Assembly: GCA_913054485.1 (NCBI GenBank)
Contig: CAJXHQ010000063.1
Location: forward strand, 1-10,473
DNA length: 10,473 nt
Direction: 5' to 3'
Source of the DNA: an uncultured Paracoccaceae bacterium
GTDB taxonomy: Bacteria > Pseudomonadota > Alphaproteobacteria > Rhodobacterales > Rhodobacteraceae
Part shown: one piece after another, positions 1 to 6,900 of the stretch
Position numbering within the stretch: position 1 is the stretch's first letter
How the letters are laid out: each line of letters opens with the position of its first letter
Made by a program: the position numbers and the translations under genes
The notes under the pieces: model-generated
Databases searched by the model: none
What the model was told of the DNA's origin: nothing
Seen by the model: only the letters and a program-made list of their open reading frames with translations

Positions 1-34
1 GTGACTGGAGTTCAGACGTGTGCTCTTCCGATCT
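1..34 (+). other. Illumina TruSeq read-2 adapter (non-biological)
   Basis: The first 34 bases begin GTGACTGGAGTTCAGACGTG and end GTGCTCTTCCGATCT, which I recognise as the complete TruSeq read-2 (index-side) adapter. Translated forward it gives MTGVQTCALPI and, in another frame, CSSDL. Both are well-known contaminant peptides in protein databases. It abuts genuine coding sequence of pxpA at about base 35, so it is untrimmed library sequence at a contig end, not part of the organism. No gene should be called across it. Confidence 0.98.
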
Positions 35-354
35 ATCTCTCCGCCTGCAGCGCGGGCCATGCCTTGCGCGGCCCCCAGCTGGTAGCGGATCATATTGGCC
101 AGGCTGTCGCGGAATACCTGCATTCTGCGGCGGCCAAACCCCTGCAGATCGGCAAATCCGGGATGCGCGCCAAGGCCCACCCCCTGTTTCACCGCCGCGC
201 GCATGGTGCCTGCCATCACGTCCCAGTCGCCGCCGTGAAAGCCGCAGGCGACATTGGCCGAAGTCACCACCTTCAGGAGGGCGGCGTCATCCCCCATGGT
301 CCAGGGGCCAAAGCTTTCGCCCATATCCGCGTTCAGATCGACGGTTTTTGTCAT
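35..354 (-). CDS. pxpA: 5-oxoprolinase subunit A (LamB/YcsF family), N-terminal part only
   Basis: This is the LamB/YcsF-family subunit of the prokaryotic ATP-dependent 5-oxoprolinase, which with PxpB and PxpC opens 5-oxoproline (pyroglutamate) to glutamate in the cytoplasm. About 106 residues are present. Family signatures are clear: DLNADMGESFG at residues 6-16, SANVACGFHGGD at 32-43 and GAHPGFADLQGFGRR at 62-76. The family is usually about 250 residues, so some 60% is missing, because the contig ends in sequencing adapter after the Ala-Gly-Gly-Glu near residue 106. The ATG at 354-352 overlaps the pxpC stop as ATGA, which fixes the start and implies translational coupling. The truncation is an assembly edge and does not mean the gene is broken in the organism. 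The family call is very secure; the exact substrate depends on the partner subunits. Confidence 0.95.
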
Positions 355-1379
355 GGCAGGGGCCTTTCCAGATCATCCCCGGCGGTGGCGCCGCTGATCA
401 GTTGATAGGACAGCAGATCCGCCATGCTCCGGGGGTCGCGGACCAATGGCCGCAGGGCGCGGCGCAGCCCCCTGCGGCGGACCTGCTCTAGCAGTTCCGC
501 CTTCACGGCGTCTTCCAGGGTCACAAAGCGGAACTTCAGCCGCGCGCCTGCCTGTGCCTGCGCGACGCGGGGCAGGTCGGCGGGCAGGACCGACCCGATG
601 CGGGGGTAGCCGCCGGTGGTCTGGCATTCGCTGAGCAGCACAAAAGGCGTGCCGTCGCCGGTGATCTGGATGTCGCCGGGCACGATCACCTCGGACACCA
701 CGCTGAGCCCCGCCTCGTTCTGGTAGCCGCCGCCGCCGGGCAGAAAGCGCACGCCCATGCGGTTGCCGCGGCTGTCGCGGCGGAATTCGTCCGCCTCGAA
801 ACGGGCAATTTGGTTTGGATCGAAGAACTCTGTCTTCAGGCTTGGCACCACACGGACCGTACCGCCTTCGAACCGTGCGTCTGCATCCAGCGTCATGCCA
901 ACCGCGCCGGGGTGTTTGTCTGGCCCCGTCGGCAGCCGTGTGCCGGGCGTCAGCATGCGACCTATCCCCGCCGCCAGATGAGTGGAGCGCGCACCAAGCC
1001 GTTCGTCAGCCGCAACGCCGCCGCCCAGATGCAGATAGCCATAGCTGCCGCATTCTGCCGCTCCGACGGAATGGCGCTGGCCTGCGGCCAGACAGTGGCT
1101 GGCGTTCCAGGCAATCCGGGTGCCGTCTATTGTGGCCCGCATTGGGGCTCCGGTCAGGGCGATGCGCATATCCGCCGTGGCCTCGAACTCGCCGCCCATG
1201 CCGGCCATTTCAATAGCGGCGAGCCCCTCGTCCTGGCTGAGCAGCGCCGCGCCTTCGGCCAGCGCCAGCCGGTCCGCCGGTCCGCCGCGTGACAGGCCAA
1301 AGGCCAGATATCCCGGCCGGCCAAGGTCCTGCACAGTGACGCCGGGCCCGGCGCGGTGAACGATCAGGGCCGGTGTCAT
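351..1379 (-). CDS. pxpC: 5-oxoprolinase subunit C / biotin-dependent carboxyltransferase family (KipA-like)
   Basis: The product has 342 residues and belongs to the family of 5-oxoprolinase subunit C, B. subtilis KipA and the C-terminal half of allophanate hydrolase-associated carboxyltransferases. It has the expected landmarks in order: QDLGRPGYLAFGLSRGGPAD at 17-36, a YLHLGGG segment near 115, the LGARST segment near 128, SRGNRMGVRF near 203-212, and CQTTGGYPRIGSVLPADL at about 252-269. Length is slightly above the usual 310-335, with a basic, arginine-rich tail after about residue 300. It overlaps pxpB upstream (ATGA at 1379-1376) and pxpA downstream (ATGA at 354-351), so the three subunits are made as a coupled set, as expected for one cytoplasmic complex. 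There is no biotin attachment motif; 'biotin-dependent carboxyltransferase' is only the family name. Role as an oxoprolinase subunit is inferred from family and neighbours. Confidence 0.9.
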   Translation of the reverse strand: MTPALIVHRAGPGVTVQDLGRPGYLAFGLSRGGPADRLALAEGAALLSQDEGLAAIEMAGMGGEFEATADMRIALTGAPMRATIDGTRIAWNASHCLAAGQRHSVGAAECGSYGYLHLGGGVAADERLGARSTHLAAGIGRMLTPGTRLPTGPDKHPGAVGMTLDADARFEGGTVRVVPSLKTEFFDPNQIARFEADEFRRDSRGNRMGVRFLPGGGGYQNEAGLSVVSEVIVPGDIQITGDGTPFVLLSECQTTGGYPRIGSVLPADLPRVAQAQAGARLKFRFVTLEDAVKAELLEQVRRRGLRRALRPLVRDPRSMADLLSYQLISGATAGDDLERPLP

Positions 1380-2143
1380 GGCAGCACCTCAAATGCTGCG
1401 CCGCCGTCGGGGGCGTTGCGCATAGCGGCCAGCTGCTCTGCCATGACCGGGATAAACTGCGCCTCGTCACCGGGGCGCAAGGCAAAGGGTTCAGGATCAT
1501 CCGGGCGGAACAGGGGAAAGGCGGTCTGGCCGATGTGGCGCCAGCCCGTTGGGGTCGCCACCGGGAACAGCACCAGCTGGCGGATCGCCACGCAGAGCCC
1601 GCCTGCCGGGACCTGCCCGGTAAGTTCGGTCTGGCGGGGGATCGCCCAGTCCGGCGGCAATTCCCCGAGGTAGGGCATTCCAGGGGCAAAACCGATGGTC
1701 TGCACCCGCACCCGCGCGTTTGAGATCGAGGCGATAGCGTCATCCGGGCTGAGCCCGGCAACAGCGGCGGCCTCTTCCAGTTGCGGCGCCAGATCGGTGC
1801 CGTAGACCGTTGGGATCCGCCACAGTTTGCGCCCGCCGGGCAGCGGCGCGGATGTCCAGTCCTGCGATGCAAGTAGGGCCTCCAGTGCAGCCTTCATGGT
1901 GGCATGATCGCTCACACAGAGGTCAAACCGCAGATAGGCCGAGACCAGCGAGGCTGAAGTTTCCAACAGCCCCGGCAGATCCGCCGCCTCAATCGCGGCG
2001 CGAAAGGCGAGGGCTGCGCGATTAGCCGGCTCGCTCAGGGCTTCGCCAAAGCTGACCAGTAGTCCGTCGGTGCCGACGGTGCGGATCTGCGGAAAGGCGG
2101 TCCTGTCCGGGCCCTTGCCGTCAGTAGCGTCAGGAGGTGTCAT
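1376..2143 (-). CDS. pxpB: 5-oxoprolinase subunit B-like carboxyltransferase domain protein (KipI-like)
   Basis: The product has 255 residues and belongs to the PxpB / KipI / carboxyltransferase domain 1 family, partner of PxpC. The diagnostic core is GFAPGMPYLGELP at 151-163, then an Arg-rich step and VPAGGLCVAIRQLVLFP at 178-194, TPTGW at 197-201 and GQTAFPLF at 205-212. The usual family consensus at these places is closer to an AGxQTGIYP segment followed by SPGGW. This protein therefore sits in a divergent branch (IRQL-VLFP, PTGW) and lacks the His normally found just before the GFxPGF segment. The start at 2143 lies 41 bases after the dctM stop, the widest gap among the structural genes, with only a weak GGAAA-type ribosome site. 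The stop overlaps pxpC as ATGA. The function is probably oxoprolinase-like, but the divergence leaves room for another cyclic amide. Confidence 0.87.
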   Translation of the reverse strand: MTPPDATDGKGPDRTAFPQIRTVGTDGLLVSFGEALSEPANRAALAFRAAIEAADLPGLLETSASLVSAYLRFDLCVSDHATMKAALEALLASQDWTSAPLPGGRKLWRIPTVYGTDLAPQLEEAAAVAGLSPDDAIASISNARVRVQTIGFAPGMPYLGELPPDWAIPRQTELTGQVPAGGLCVAIRQLVLFPVATPTGWRHIGQTAFPLFRPDDPEPFALRPGDEAQFIPVMAEQLAAMRNAPDGGAAFEVLP

Positions 2144-2184
2144 GTCTGGTTTCCGAGGTTTGGGGCCGACAGTTCCCGGAGGCG

Positions 2185-3468
2185 CTATTGCAGCGCGTCC
2201 GGCAGGAAGAGGGCGATTTGCGGGAAGGCGATCAGCGCGCCGGCCATGGCCAGCATAGCCGCCGCATAAGGCAGCGCGCCCAGCATCACCTCGCTCATCC
2301 GGCCGCTTTTGCGCGCGCCTTGCACCACATAAAGGTTCAGACCCACCGGCGGTGTGATCAGCGCCATCTCGATCAGTACGATCATCAGGATGCCGAACCA
2401 GATCGGGTCAAACCCCTGTTCGACCACCAGCGGCACGATGATCGGGATGGTGACCACCATCAGCGACAGGGTTTCGATGAAGAACCCCAGGACGATGTAG
2501 ATGCAGACAACCACCAGAATGGTCATCATCGGCGTCAGGCCCAGCCCGCCTAAGAAATCCTGCAGCTCGCGGCCAAGGCCGGCCGAGGCAAGTGTGAAGT
2601 TCAGGAAGGATGCGCCGATCACCACCAGCATGATCATCGATGTGATTTTGATCGTGCCAAGGATGGCGTCATGGAACATCTGCAAGCTGACCCCGCCAAA
2701 GAAGCCGGCGATCACGATGGAACCTGCAACGCCTACGGCAGCGGCCTCGGTCGGAGTGGCCCAGCCTTTGTAGATCGTGCCGATGATCACGGTGAACAGC
2801 AGGATGATCGGCACCAGCTGCACCAATGCGCGCAGCATATCAGGGAAAGGGAAAACCCGGCGCTCACCGCCTAAGGAGGGGCGGATCATGCAGATGATCA
2901 TGGTAATCACGATAAAGCCCAGTGCAAGACCGATGCCCGGCACAAGCCCAGCCAGGAACAGCCGCGGGATCGAGGTCTGGGTGAGGAAGCCATAGACGAT
3001 CAGGTTGATCGACGGCGGGATCATGATGCCCAGCGTGCCGCCGGCCGCAATCGCGCCGGAAAACAGTTTTGGATCATATCCCAGTTTTTCCGCCTGCGGC
3101 ATGGCAACAGTGGCCACGGTCGCGGCAGTCGCTACCGAAGATCCTGACGTGGCCGAGAACATGGTGGCGGTCGCAACATTGGCATGCACCAGCCCGCCGG
3201 GCAGCCAGCTGACCCAGCGGTCCAGCGCGGCATAGGTACGGGTGGCGATGCCCGACCGCACCAGGATTTCACCCAGCAGCACAAAGAAGGGGATCGCGAT
3301 CAGCGTGGCGTTGTTCGACGTGGACCAGGTGAGGTTGCCCAGACCCTTGATCAGCGGAAATGGGCTGAAGAAGCTGTCGACGCCAAACCCAAGCAGGAAC
3401 AGCACGATGCCGACAGGGATGGACAGGCTGAGCAGGCCGAGAAGGCCGATGGAGACATAGGCAATCAC
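2185..3468 (-). CDS. dctM: TRAP transporter large permease subunit
   Basis: This is the 12-helix-type large membrane subunit of a TRAP (tripartite ATP-independent periplasmic) transporter, which drives solute import with an ion gradient. The GTG start at 3468 gives 427 residues, the usual DctM length. A longer reading to 3603 exists, but its first 45 residues are arginine-rich, lie inside dctQ and lack hydrophobic character. Family signatures include FSATSGSSVATAATVATVAMP-like sequence near residues 110-130, GGTLGIMIPPSINLIVYG near 147-164, and ALITPPVGLNLYVVQGA near the C-terminus. Hydrophobic helices run throughout. An AGGAGG site 7 bases before the GTG supports this start, and GTG overlaps the dctQ stop (GTGA). 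Substrate cannot be read from this subunit. Confidence 0.95.
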   Translation of the reverse strand: MIAYVSIGLLGLLSLSIPVGIVLFLLGFGVDSFFSPFPLIKGLGNLTWSTSNNATLIAIPFFVLLGEILVRSGIATRTYAALDRWVSWLPGGLVHANVATATMFSATSGSSVATAATVATVAMPQAEKLGYDPKLFSGAIAAGGTLGIMIPPSINLIVYGFLTQTSIPRLFLAGLVPGIGLALGFIVITMIICMIRPSLGGERRVFPFPDMLRALVQLVPIILLFTVIIGTIYKGWATPTEAAAVGVAGSIVIAGFFGGVSLQMFHDAILGTIKITSMIMLVVIGASFLNFTLASAGLGRELQDFLGGLGLTPMMTILVVVCIYIVLGFFIETLSLMVVTIPIIVPLVVEQGFDPIWFGILMIVLIEMALITPPVGLNLYVVQGARKSGRMSEVMLGALPYAAAMLAMAGALIAFPQIALFLPDALQ

Positions 3469-4013
3469 AGCACCGCCTCCTCTTCGCCGAAGGCACCGAT
3501 CGCGGCTTCGGATTGGGCAAATTCCCCGCGCAGCACCAGCAGCAGCGCGGCTGCGAATGTGACCCAGGCGGTGAGGGCGAACCAGATCCAGCCCGCCAGC
3601 CACGGCCCCTGCACCAGCGCCAGCGGGGTTTCCAGTGGCGTGTTCGCCCGGGAGCCATTGGCAAGCGAACGGGCCAGCACCGGCCAGGATTTCAGCGCGA
3701 TCAGCGTGACCGTGCCCGATAGGACCAGCAGCGCAAAGAGGTCGAACATCGCCCGTCCCTTCGCGGCCACCCGGCTGCGCAGAAGATCGATGCGCACATG
3801 ACCCAGCTCCAGAAGCGCGTAGCTCATCCCCCAGGAGGTGGCGATTGCCATCACGTAGCCGCTGATCTCATCCGTGCCGCCAAAGGAGGATCCCAATTGC
3901 CGCAACCCGATATCAAGCAGGACAAAGCCCGCGCAGGCCAGAAGCATCAGGCCGATCGCAATTGCGACCCACCGGTTAAGCCTGCGCAGTACTGCAAGTA
4001 TGGACTGTGCCAT
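3465..4013 (-). CDS. dctQ: TRAP transporter small permease subunit
   Basis: The product has 182 residues and is the small membrane subunit of the TRAP transporter, which pairs with DctM in the inner membrane. Four hydrophobic segments are visible at roughly 14-35, 50-70, 88-108 and 136-160. The family signature GHVRIDLLRSRV lies at 71-82, and an Asp-Glu pair (GGTDEISGY) at 45-53 precedes helix 2. The ATG at 4013 lies 22 bases after the dctP stop with a GGGGA ribosome site, and the stop overlaps the dctM GTG (GTGA), so DctQ and DctM are probably made in equal amounts. Length and helix count are normal. Assignment is secure from the signature and from its position between dctP and dctM. Confidence 0.93.
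   Translation of the reverse strand: MAQSILAVLRRLNRWVAIAIGLMLLACAGFVLLDIGLRQLGSSFGGTDEISGYVMAIATSWGMSYALLELGHVRIDLLRSRVAAKGRAMFDLFALLVLSGTVTLIALKSWPVLARSLANGSRANTPLETPLALVQGPWLAGWIWFALTAWVTFAAALLLVLRGEFAQSEAAIGAFGEEEAVL
3476..3481 (-). promoter_or_regulatory. Ribosome binding site of dctM
   Basis: On the minus strand AGGAGG lies 7 bases upstream of the GTG at 3468-3466, inside the end of dctQ. This strong site decides the start of dctM in favour of the GTG rather than the upstream ATG at 3603. Confidence 0.8.
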
Positions 4014-4035
4014 TGGAATCCCCGTCTCTTCAGTC

Positions 4036-5070
4036 TTAGTTGGCGATGGTCACGCCGACGGCCTTGCCGACGGAGGTGTTCCAGCGCTCGGTCCAATCCG
4101 CCCCGGCGCGGTCGGCCCATTCGGGAAGAACGTCGCGGATCAGGATCGAACGGGCGGCTTCAAAATCGCCATGCGTGACCTCGACCAGTGTCATGGACCG
4201 CGCGTCTCCCGCCGGGCAATCGCCCTTGCCTGTCAAGCAGGCGATGTCATCGACCAGCGCATTCTGGGCCGTGGCCCATGCGGGGTCCTCAAACTCGGAT
4301 TTAACCTGGGTTTGGATCAGCTCCTGTGTTTCGGCGCTCAGGCTGTTCCATTTGTCCAAGTTGACAGCAGTCACGACCGGATCCCAGCCGCCGAGCGGGA
4401 TGGCCATCAGGTGTGTGGAGACCTCCCACCAGCCGGCGCTGTAGCCGGAGCCGGCCCCGGTCACGGCGCAGTCCACAACGCCTTTCTGCAGCGCACCGGG
4501 CACTTCCGAGAAGCTTACGTTGACGCCTTCGGCGCCCAGTGCCTCCAGGAACTTTGCCGTCATGCGGCCGGAGGCGCGCACCTTCAGGCCGGTGAGGTCT
4601 GCCAGTTCAGAGACTTCCGCATTGCAGAACACCACCTGCGGCGGATAGGGCGCGATGGCAAGGACATGGCTGTTGAACCGGTCGCGGTAAATGTCGGCGA
4701 CCATCGGGCGCGCAGCATCGACCATGACGCGGGCCTCATCCGCTGACAGCGCCACCATCGGCACATCCAGGCCCTCAAGTTCCGGCGCGTCGGCCACGGC
4801 GTAGTCGGCCACGGTCATGGCCACGTCATAAACGCCGTCGCCCAGCAGGCGGTAGACATCTCCCACACCCAGGTTCATCTGGTTGTGCGTGGTCAGCGCC
4901 ACATTGATCTTGCCGCCGGAGGCCTCGGGCAGGGTCTCTCCCCAGAACGGGGCCTCATATTGTTTGTGCAGAGGCAGGCCGGACCAGCTGCCGACAACCG
5001 ACAGGTCCTCGGCCAGTGCGGGGGCGGCAAGCGCGGTTGTGGCCGCGAGAAGGGTCAGGGTTCTTTTCAT
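4036..5070 (-). CDS. dctP: TRAP transporter periplasmic solute-binding protein (DctP family)
   Basis: The product has 344 residues and is the periplasmic binding protein that delivers solute to DctQM. It has a clear Sec signal peptide: basic MKRT, a hydrophobic run, and APALA before a likely cleavage at residue 20/21. The conserved DctP ligand arginine is visible as Arg165 in LTGLKVRAS, the residue that pairs with a substrate carboxylate in this family. The following FSEVPGALQKGVVDCAVTG stretch is also typical. Four cysteines (149, 201, 278, 285) could form two disulfides in the periplasm. The ATG overlaps the stop of the preceding DUF1445 gene (ATGA), with AAGGAG 7 bases upstream. A carboxylated solute is expected; D-glutamate or 5-oxoproline is an inference from neighbours, not from binding-site residues. 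Confidence 0.94.
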   Translation of the reverse strand: MKRTLTLLAATTALAAPALAEDLSVVGSWSGLPLHKQYEAPFWGETLPEASGGKINVALTTHNQMNLGVGDVYRLLGDGVYDVAMTVADYAVADAPELEGLDVPMVALSADEARVMVDAARPMVADIYRDRFNSHVLAIAPYPPQVVFCNAEVSELADLTGLKVRASGRMTAKFLEALGAEGVNVSFSEVPGALQKGVVDCAVTGAGSGYSAGWWEVSTHLMAIPLGGWDPVVTAVNLDKWNSLSAETQELIQTQVKSEFEDPAWATAQNALVDDIACLTGKGDCPAGDARSMTLVEVTHGDFEAARSILIRDVLPEWADRAGADWTERWNTSVGKAVGVTIAN

Positions 5071-5924
5071 TGTGTTTCTCCTTGTTGGATTGTCTCAGGA
5101 TTTTTTGCTTGGTTGGAAGACAGAACCGGACTTTCGGCGTCTACGGGAATATCGGTGATCAGCATGTGGCCGGGCTTGTGGGTGATGCAAAGCGGCAGGC
5201 GCGCGGCCTCGATCGCCACCTGCGGGGTCACACCGCAGGCCCAGAACACCGGTACTTCGCCCGCACCAACCGGCGCAGGATCACCCCAGTCGGGTTGCGC
5301 TATATCCTTGATGCCGATCTCTGCCGGATCGCCAATATGGATCGGGGCACCATGTGCCAGCGGGAAGCGGCGGGAGATTTCAGTGACCTCGGTCAGCCGG
5401 TCTTCCGGAATTGAACGCATGCTCACCACCATGGCGCCGCCAAAGGGACCGGCGGGCACGGTCTCAATGTTAGAGCGGAACATCGGCACGGTCTTGTCAT
5501 TGTCGATATGCCAGAGCGGGATGCCGGCCTTTTGAACCGCATGTTCGAAGGTGAAGGAACACCCCAGTGCAAAGGCCACCAAATCCTCGTTCCACAGATC
5601 ACAGATGTCGGTTGTTTCCTTGTCCAGCTGCCCGTTCCGGTAGATATTATAGGCAGGCACATCGCTGCGGATGTCGATGTCGCGGCCCAGGGTGAACATC
5701 ATCGGGTTGCCGGTGTCGGATACTCCGGTCAGCGGGCAAGGTTTCGGATTACGGTGACAAAACCGCATGAAGTCCAGTGCCTGTTCGTGCGGCAGTATGG
5801 CCAGGTTGGCCTGCAGCAGCCCCTGTCCCAGCCCGGCGGTGTGCGAGCTGTACTGACCGCTGCGAAAGGCTGCACGCAGGGTCTGCGGATCACTGTGTTT
5901 GAGGGACTGATATGTATAGGGCAC
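5067..5924 (-). CDS. DUF1445 family putative hydro-lyase / D-glutamate cyclase-like (YcsI family)
   Basis: The product has 285 residues and belongs to the DUF1445 / YcsI family, annotated 'putative hydro-lyase'. The same domain occurs in the mammalian D-glutamate cyclase, which turns D-glutamate into 5-oxo-D-proline. Conserved stretches are HTAGLGQGLLQANLAILP (28-45), FCHRNPKPCPLTGVSDTGNP (55-74), FALGCSFTFEHAV (118-130), HGAPIHIGDP (191-200), VFWACGVTPQ (226-235) and ITHKPGHMLITD (247-258). A tail of about 27 residues follows the last conserved block and overlaps the dctP ribosome site. The start is GTG at 5924 with AGGAGG 5 bases upstream; the stop overlaps dctP (ATGA). It is the first structural gene after the LysR-controlled promoter. 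B. subtilis ycsI likewise lies beside oxoprolinase genes, which supports a link to 5-oxoproline. The exact reaction is not proved. Confidence 0.9.
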   Translation of the reverse strand: MPYTYQSLKHSDPQTLRAAFRSGQYSSHTAGLGQGLLQANLAILPHEQALDFMRFCHRNPKPCPLTGVSDTGNPMMFTLGRDIDIRSDVPAYNIYRNGQLDKETTDICDLWNEDLVAFALGCSFTFEHAVQKAGIPLWHIDNDKTVPMFRSNIETVPAGPFGGAMVVSMRSIPEDRLTEVTEISRRFPLAHGAPIHIGDPAEIGIKDIAQPDWGDPAPVGAGEVPVFWACGVTPQVAIEAARLPLCITHKPGHMLITDIPVDAESPVLSSNQAKNPETIQQGETQ

Positions 5925-5930
5925 CGAAAC

Positions 5931-5949
5931 CTCCTCTGGCCGGGAGGAG
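5931..5949 (-). promoter_or_regulatory. Hairpin covering the ribosome binding site of the DUF1445 gene
   Basis: In the transcript sense CTCCTC, a 7-base loop (CCGGCCA) and GAGGAG form a perfect 6-bp stem. The 3' arm contains most of the AGGAGG Shine-Dalgarno (5930-5935) of the gene starting at 5924. Folding would hide the ribosome site. It could be a translational control or simply a chance pairing of two pyrimidine- and purine-rich tracts. Confidence 0.45.
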
Positions 5950-5963
5950 TGTCTTCGTAGCTC

Positions 5964-5969
5964 AGTATA
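5964..5969 (-). promoter_or_regulatory. Putative -10 element of the catabolic operon
   Basis: TATACT on the minus strand is a good match to TATAAT, about 40 bases upstream of the operon's first GTG, in the only AT-rich stretch between genes. No good -35 hexamer is found at 16-19 bases, as expected for an activator-dependent promoter. The LysR dyad adjoins and shares one base with it. Confidence 0.5.
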
Positions 5970-5989
5970 AAATCAAATCGAATGATTTT
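5969..5989 (-). promoter_or_regulatory. LysR-type operator (ATC-N9-GAT dyad)
   Basis: A perfect 7-bp inverted repeat, AAAATCA / TGATTTT with a 7-base centre, spans 21 bases between the LysR gene and the operon it presumably controls. It contains T-N11-A within ATC-N9-GAT, the classic recognition form of LysR-family proteins. It covers the place where a -35 box would lie, immediately upstream of the -10. That position suits a site for contact with polymerase, or for repression when inducer is absent. Binding by the adjacent regulator is inferred. Confidence 0.65.
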
Positions 5990-6000
5990 TTAAGAAGTGA

Positions 6001-6900
6001 TCACCTAAATCTATCGCCGACGTGATCAACAGCCACGTCAAAGGCGGCCTTTGCAGCGGTTTCAATCAAGTGGCTTTTCGGCTCTCCCATATAAGAGGCG
6101 GAAAACTGCAGCGGGCTTGGCACCCAGCCCGGATCAAACTCCCGGATCCGGCCTTCGGCGGCAATCTCCTGCCCCAGCACTTTGGGAAGAACGGCAACGC
6201 CGAGGTTTGCCTCAACCAGCCGGAAGCAGGCCGACAGGGAGGAAGACGGAAACAACGATACGCCGGGCCCGGCACGCTCCAGCAGCATTTCCTTCAACTC
6301 GCGGTAGGGCCGGGTGTTGCGGGCATATGTCATCACCGGCCGGGTCAGATAGCCGCCTTCGTCGATGTCCTTCGGCGCGTCCGCCGCCGCATACCAGGCC
6401 AGTTCAAACCCTGGCAGTTCTATATTGTCGACCGCGTAATCCGAGACCGGCCCCAGCAGGATCGCCAGATCAATCTCACGGTTCAGCAGCCCGGCCCGAA
6501 GATTCACCGAAATGTCGACATTGAATTCGATCTCCAGCCTTGGGTAGAGCCCGTGCAGCCGAGAGACCAGCTCCGGCAGCCAGCATTGCGCGATGGTTTC
6601 CGACACCCCCAGCCGCAAGTGGCCTTCCAAGCCGGCCGGATCGGCAACCACTTTTTCGACCCTTTCCGACAGTTGTTCGAACTGTTCGGCATAAGACAAT
6701 AACAGCTCACCCCGGCGGGTCAGCCTCATGCCGCCGGAGGTACGGTCGAACAGCTCGCAGGACAGGCTGTCTTCAAGATTCTTGATCCGCGCGGTCACTG
6801 CCGGTTGGGTCAGGTTCATTCCGACGGATGCCTTGCGCACACCGCCCAAACGGACAACGGTGAGAAAGGTTTTCAGCTGTTCCAGATTGATTCTGCTCAT
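6001..6900 (-). CDS. LysR-family transcriptional regulator
   Basis: The product has 299 residues, the standard LysR length. The N-terminal winged helix-turn-helix is at about 3-60 (INLEQLKTFLTVV, then TQPAVTARIKNLEDSL and LFDRTSGGMRLTRRG), followed by a linker helix and a two-lobed effector domain from about 93 (LEGHLRLGVSETIAQCWLPE). It lies just upstream of, and in the same direction as, the DUF1445-TRAP-pxp operon, whose promoter gap holds a LysR dyad, so it is the likely local activator. The stop is 76 bases before the operon's first codon. Its own ribosome site is weak. A TATAAC hexamer at 6918-6923 could be its -10, and a GAAC-N9-GTTC inverted repeat at 6943-6959 lies upstream; both are low-confidence. 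Inducer unknown, plausibly the imported solute or 5-oxoproline. Confidence 0.93.
   Translation of the reverse strand: MSRINLEQLKTFLTVVRLGGVRKASVGMNLTQPAVTARIKNLEDSLSCELFDRTSGGMRLTRRGELLLSYAEQFEQLSERVEKVVADPAGLEGHLRLGVSETIAQCWLPELVSRLHGLYPRLEIEFNVDISVNLRAGLLNREIDLAILLGPVSDYAVDNIELPGFELAWYAAADAPKDIDEGGYLTRPVMTYARNTRPYRELKEMLLERAGPGVSLFPSSSLSACFRLVEANLGVAVLPKVLGQEIAAEGRIREFDPGWVPSPLQFSASYMGEPKSHLIETAAKAAFDVAVDHVGDRFR

Noticed and set aside
1..405. Plus-strand open frame of 134 codons starting with MTGVQTCALPI
   Set aside because: It starts inside the sequencing adapter and continues antisense to pxpA; not a gene.
2137..2553. Plus-strand open frame rich in His, Asp and Gln opposite dctM
   Set aside because: This composition is the expected antisense shadow of a hydrophobic membrane protein gene.
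3466..3603. Longer start for dctM at the ATG near 3603
   Set aside because: The extra 45 residues are arginine-rich, lie wholly within dctQ and give an abnormal DctM length; the GTG at 3468 has AGGAGG at 7 bases and a GTGA overlap.
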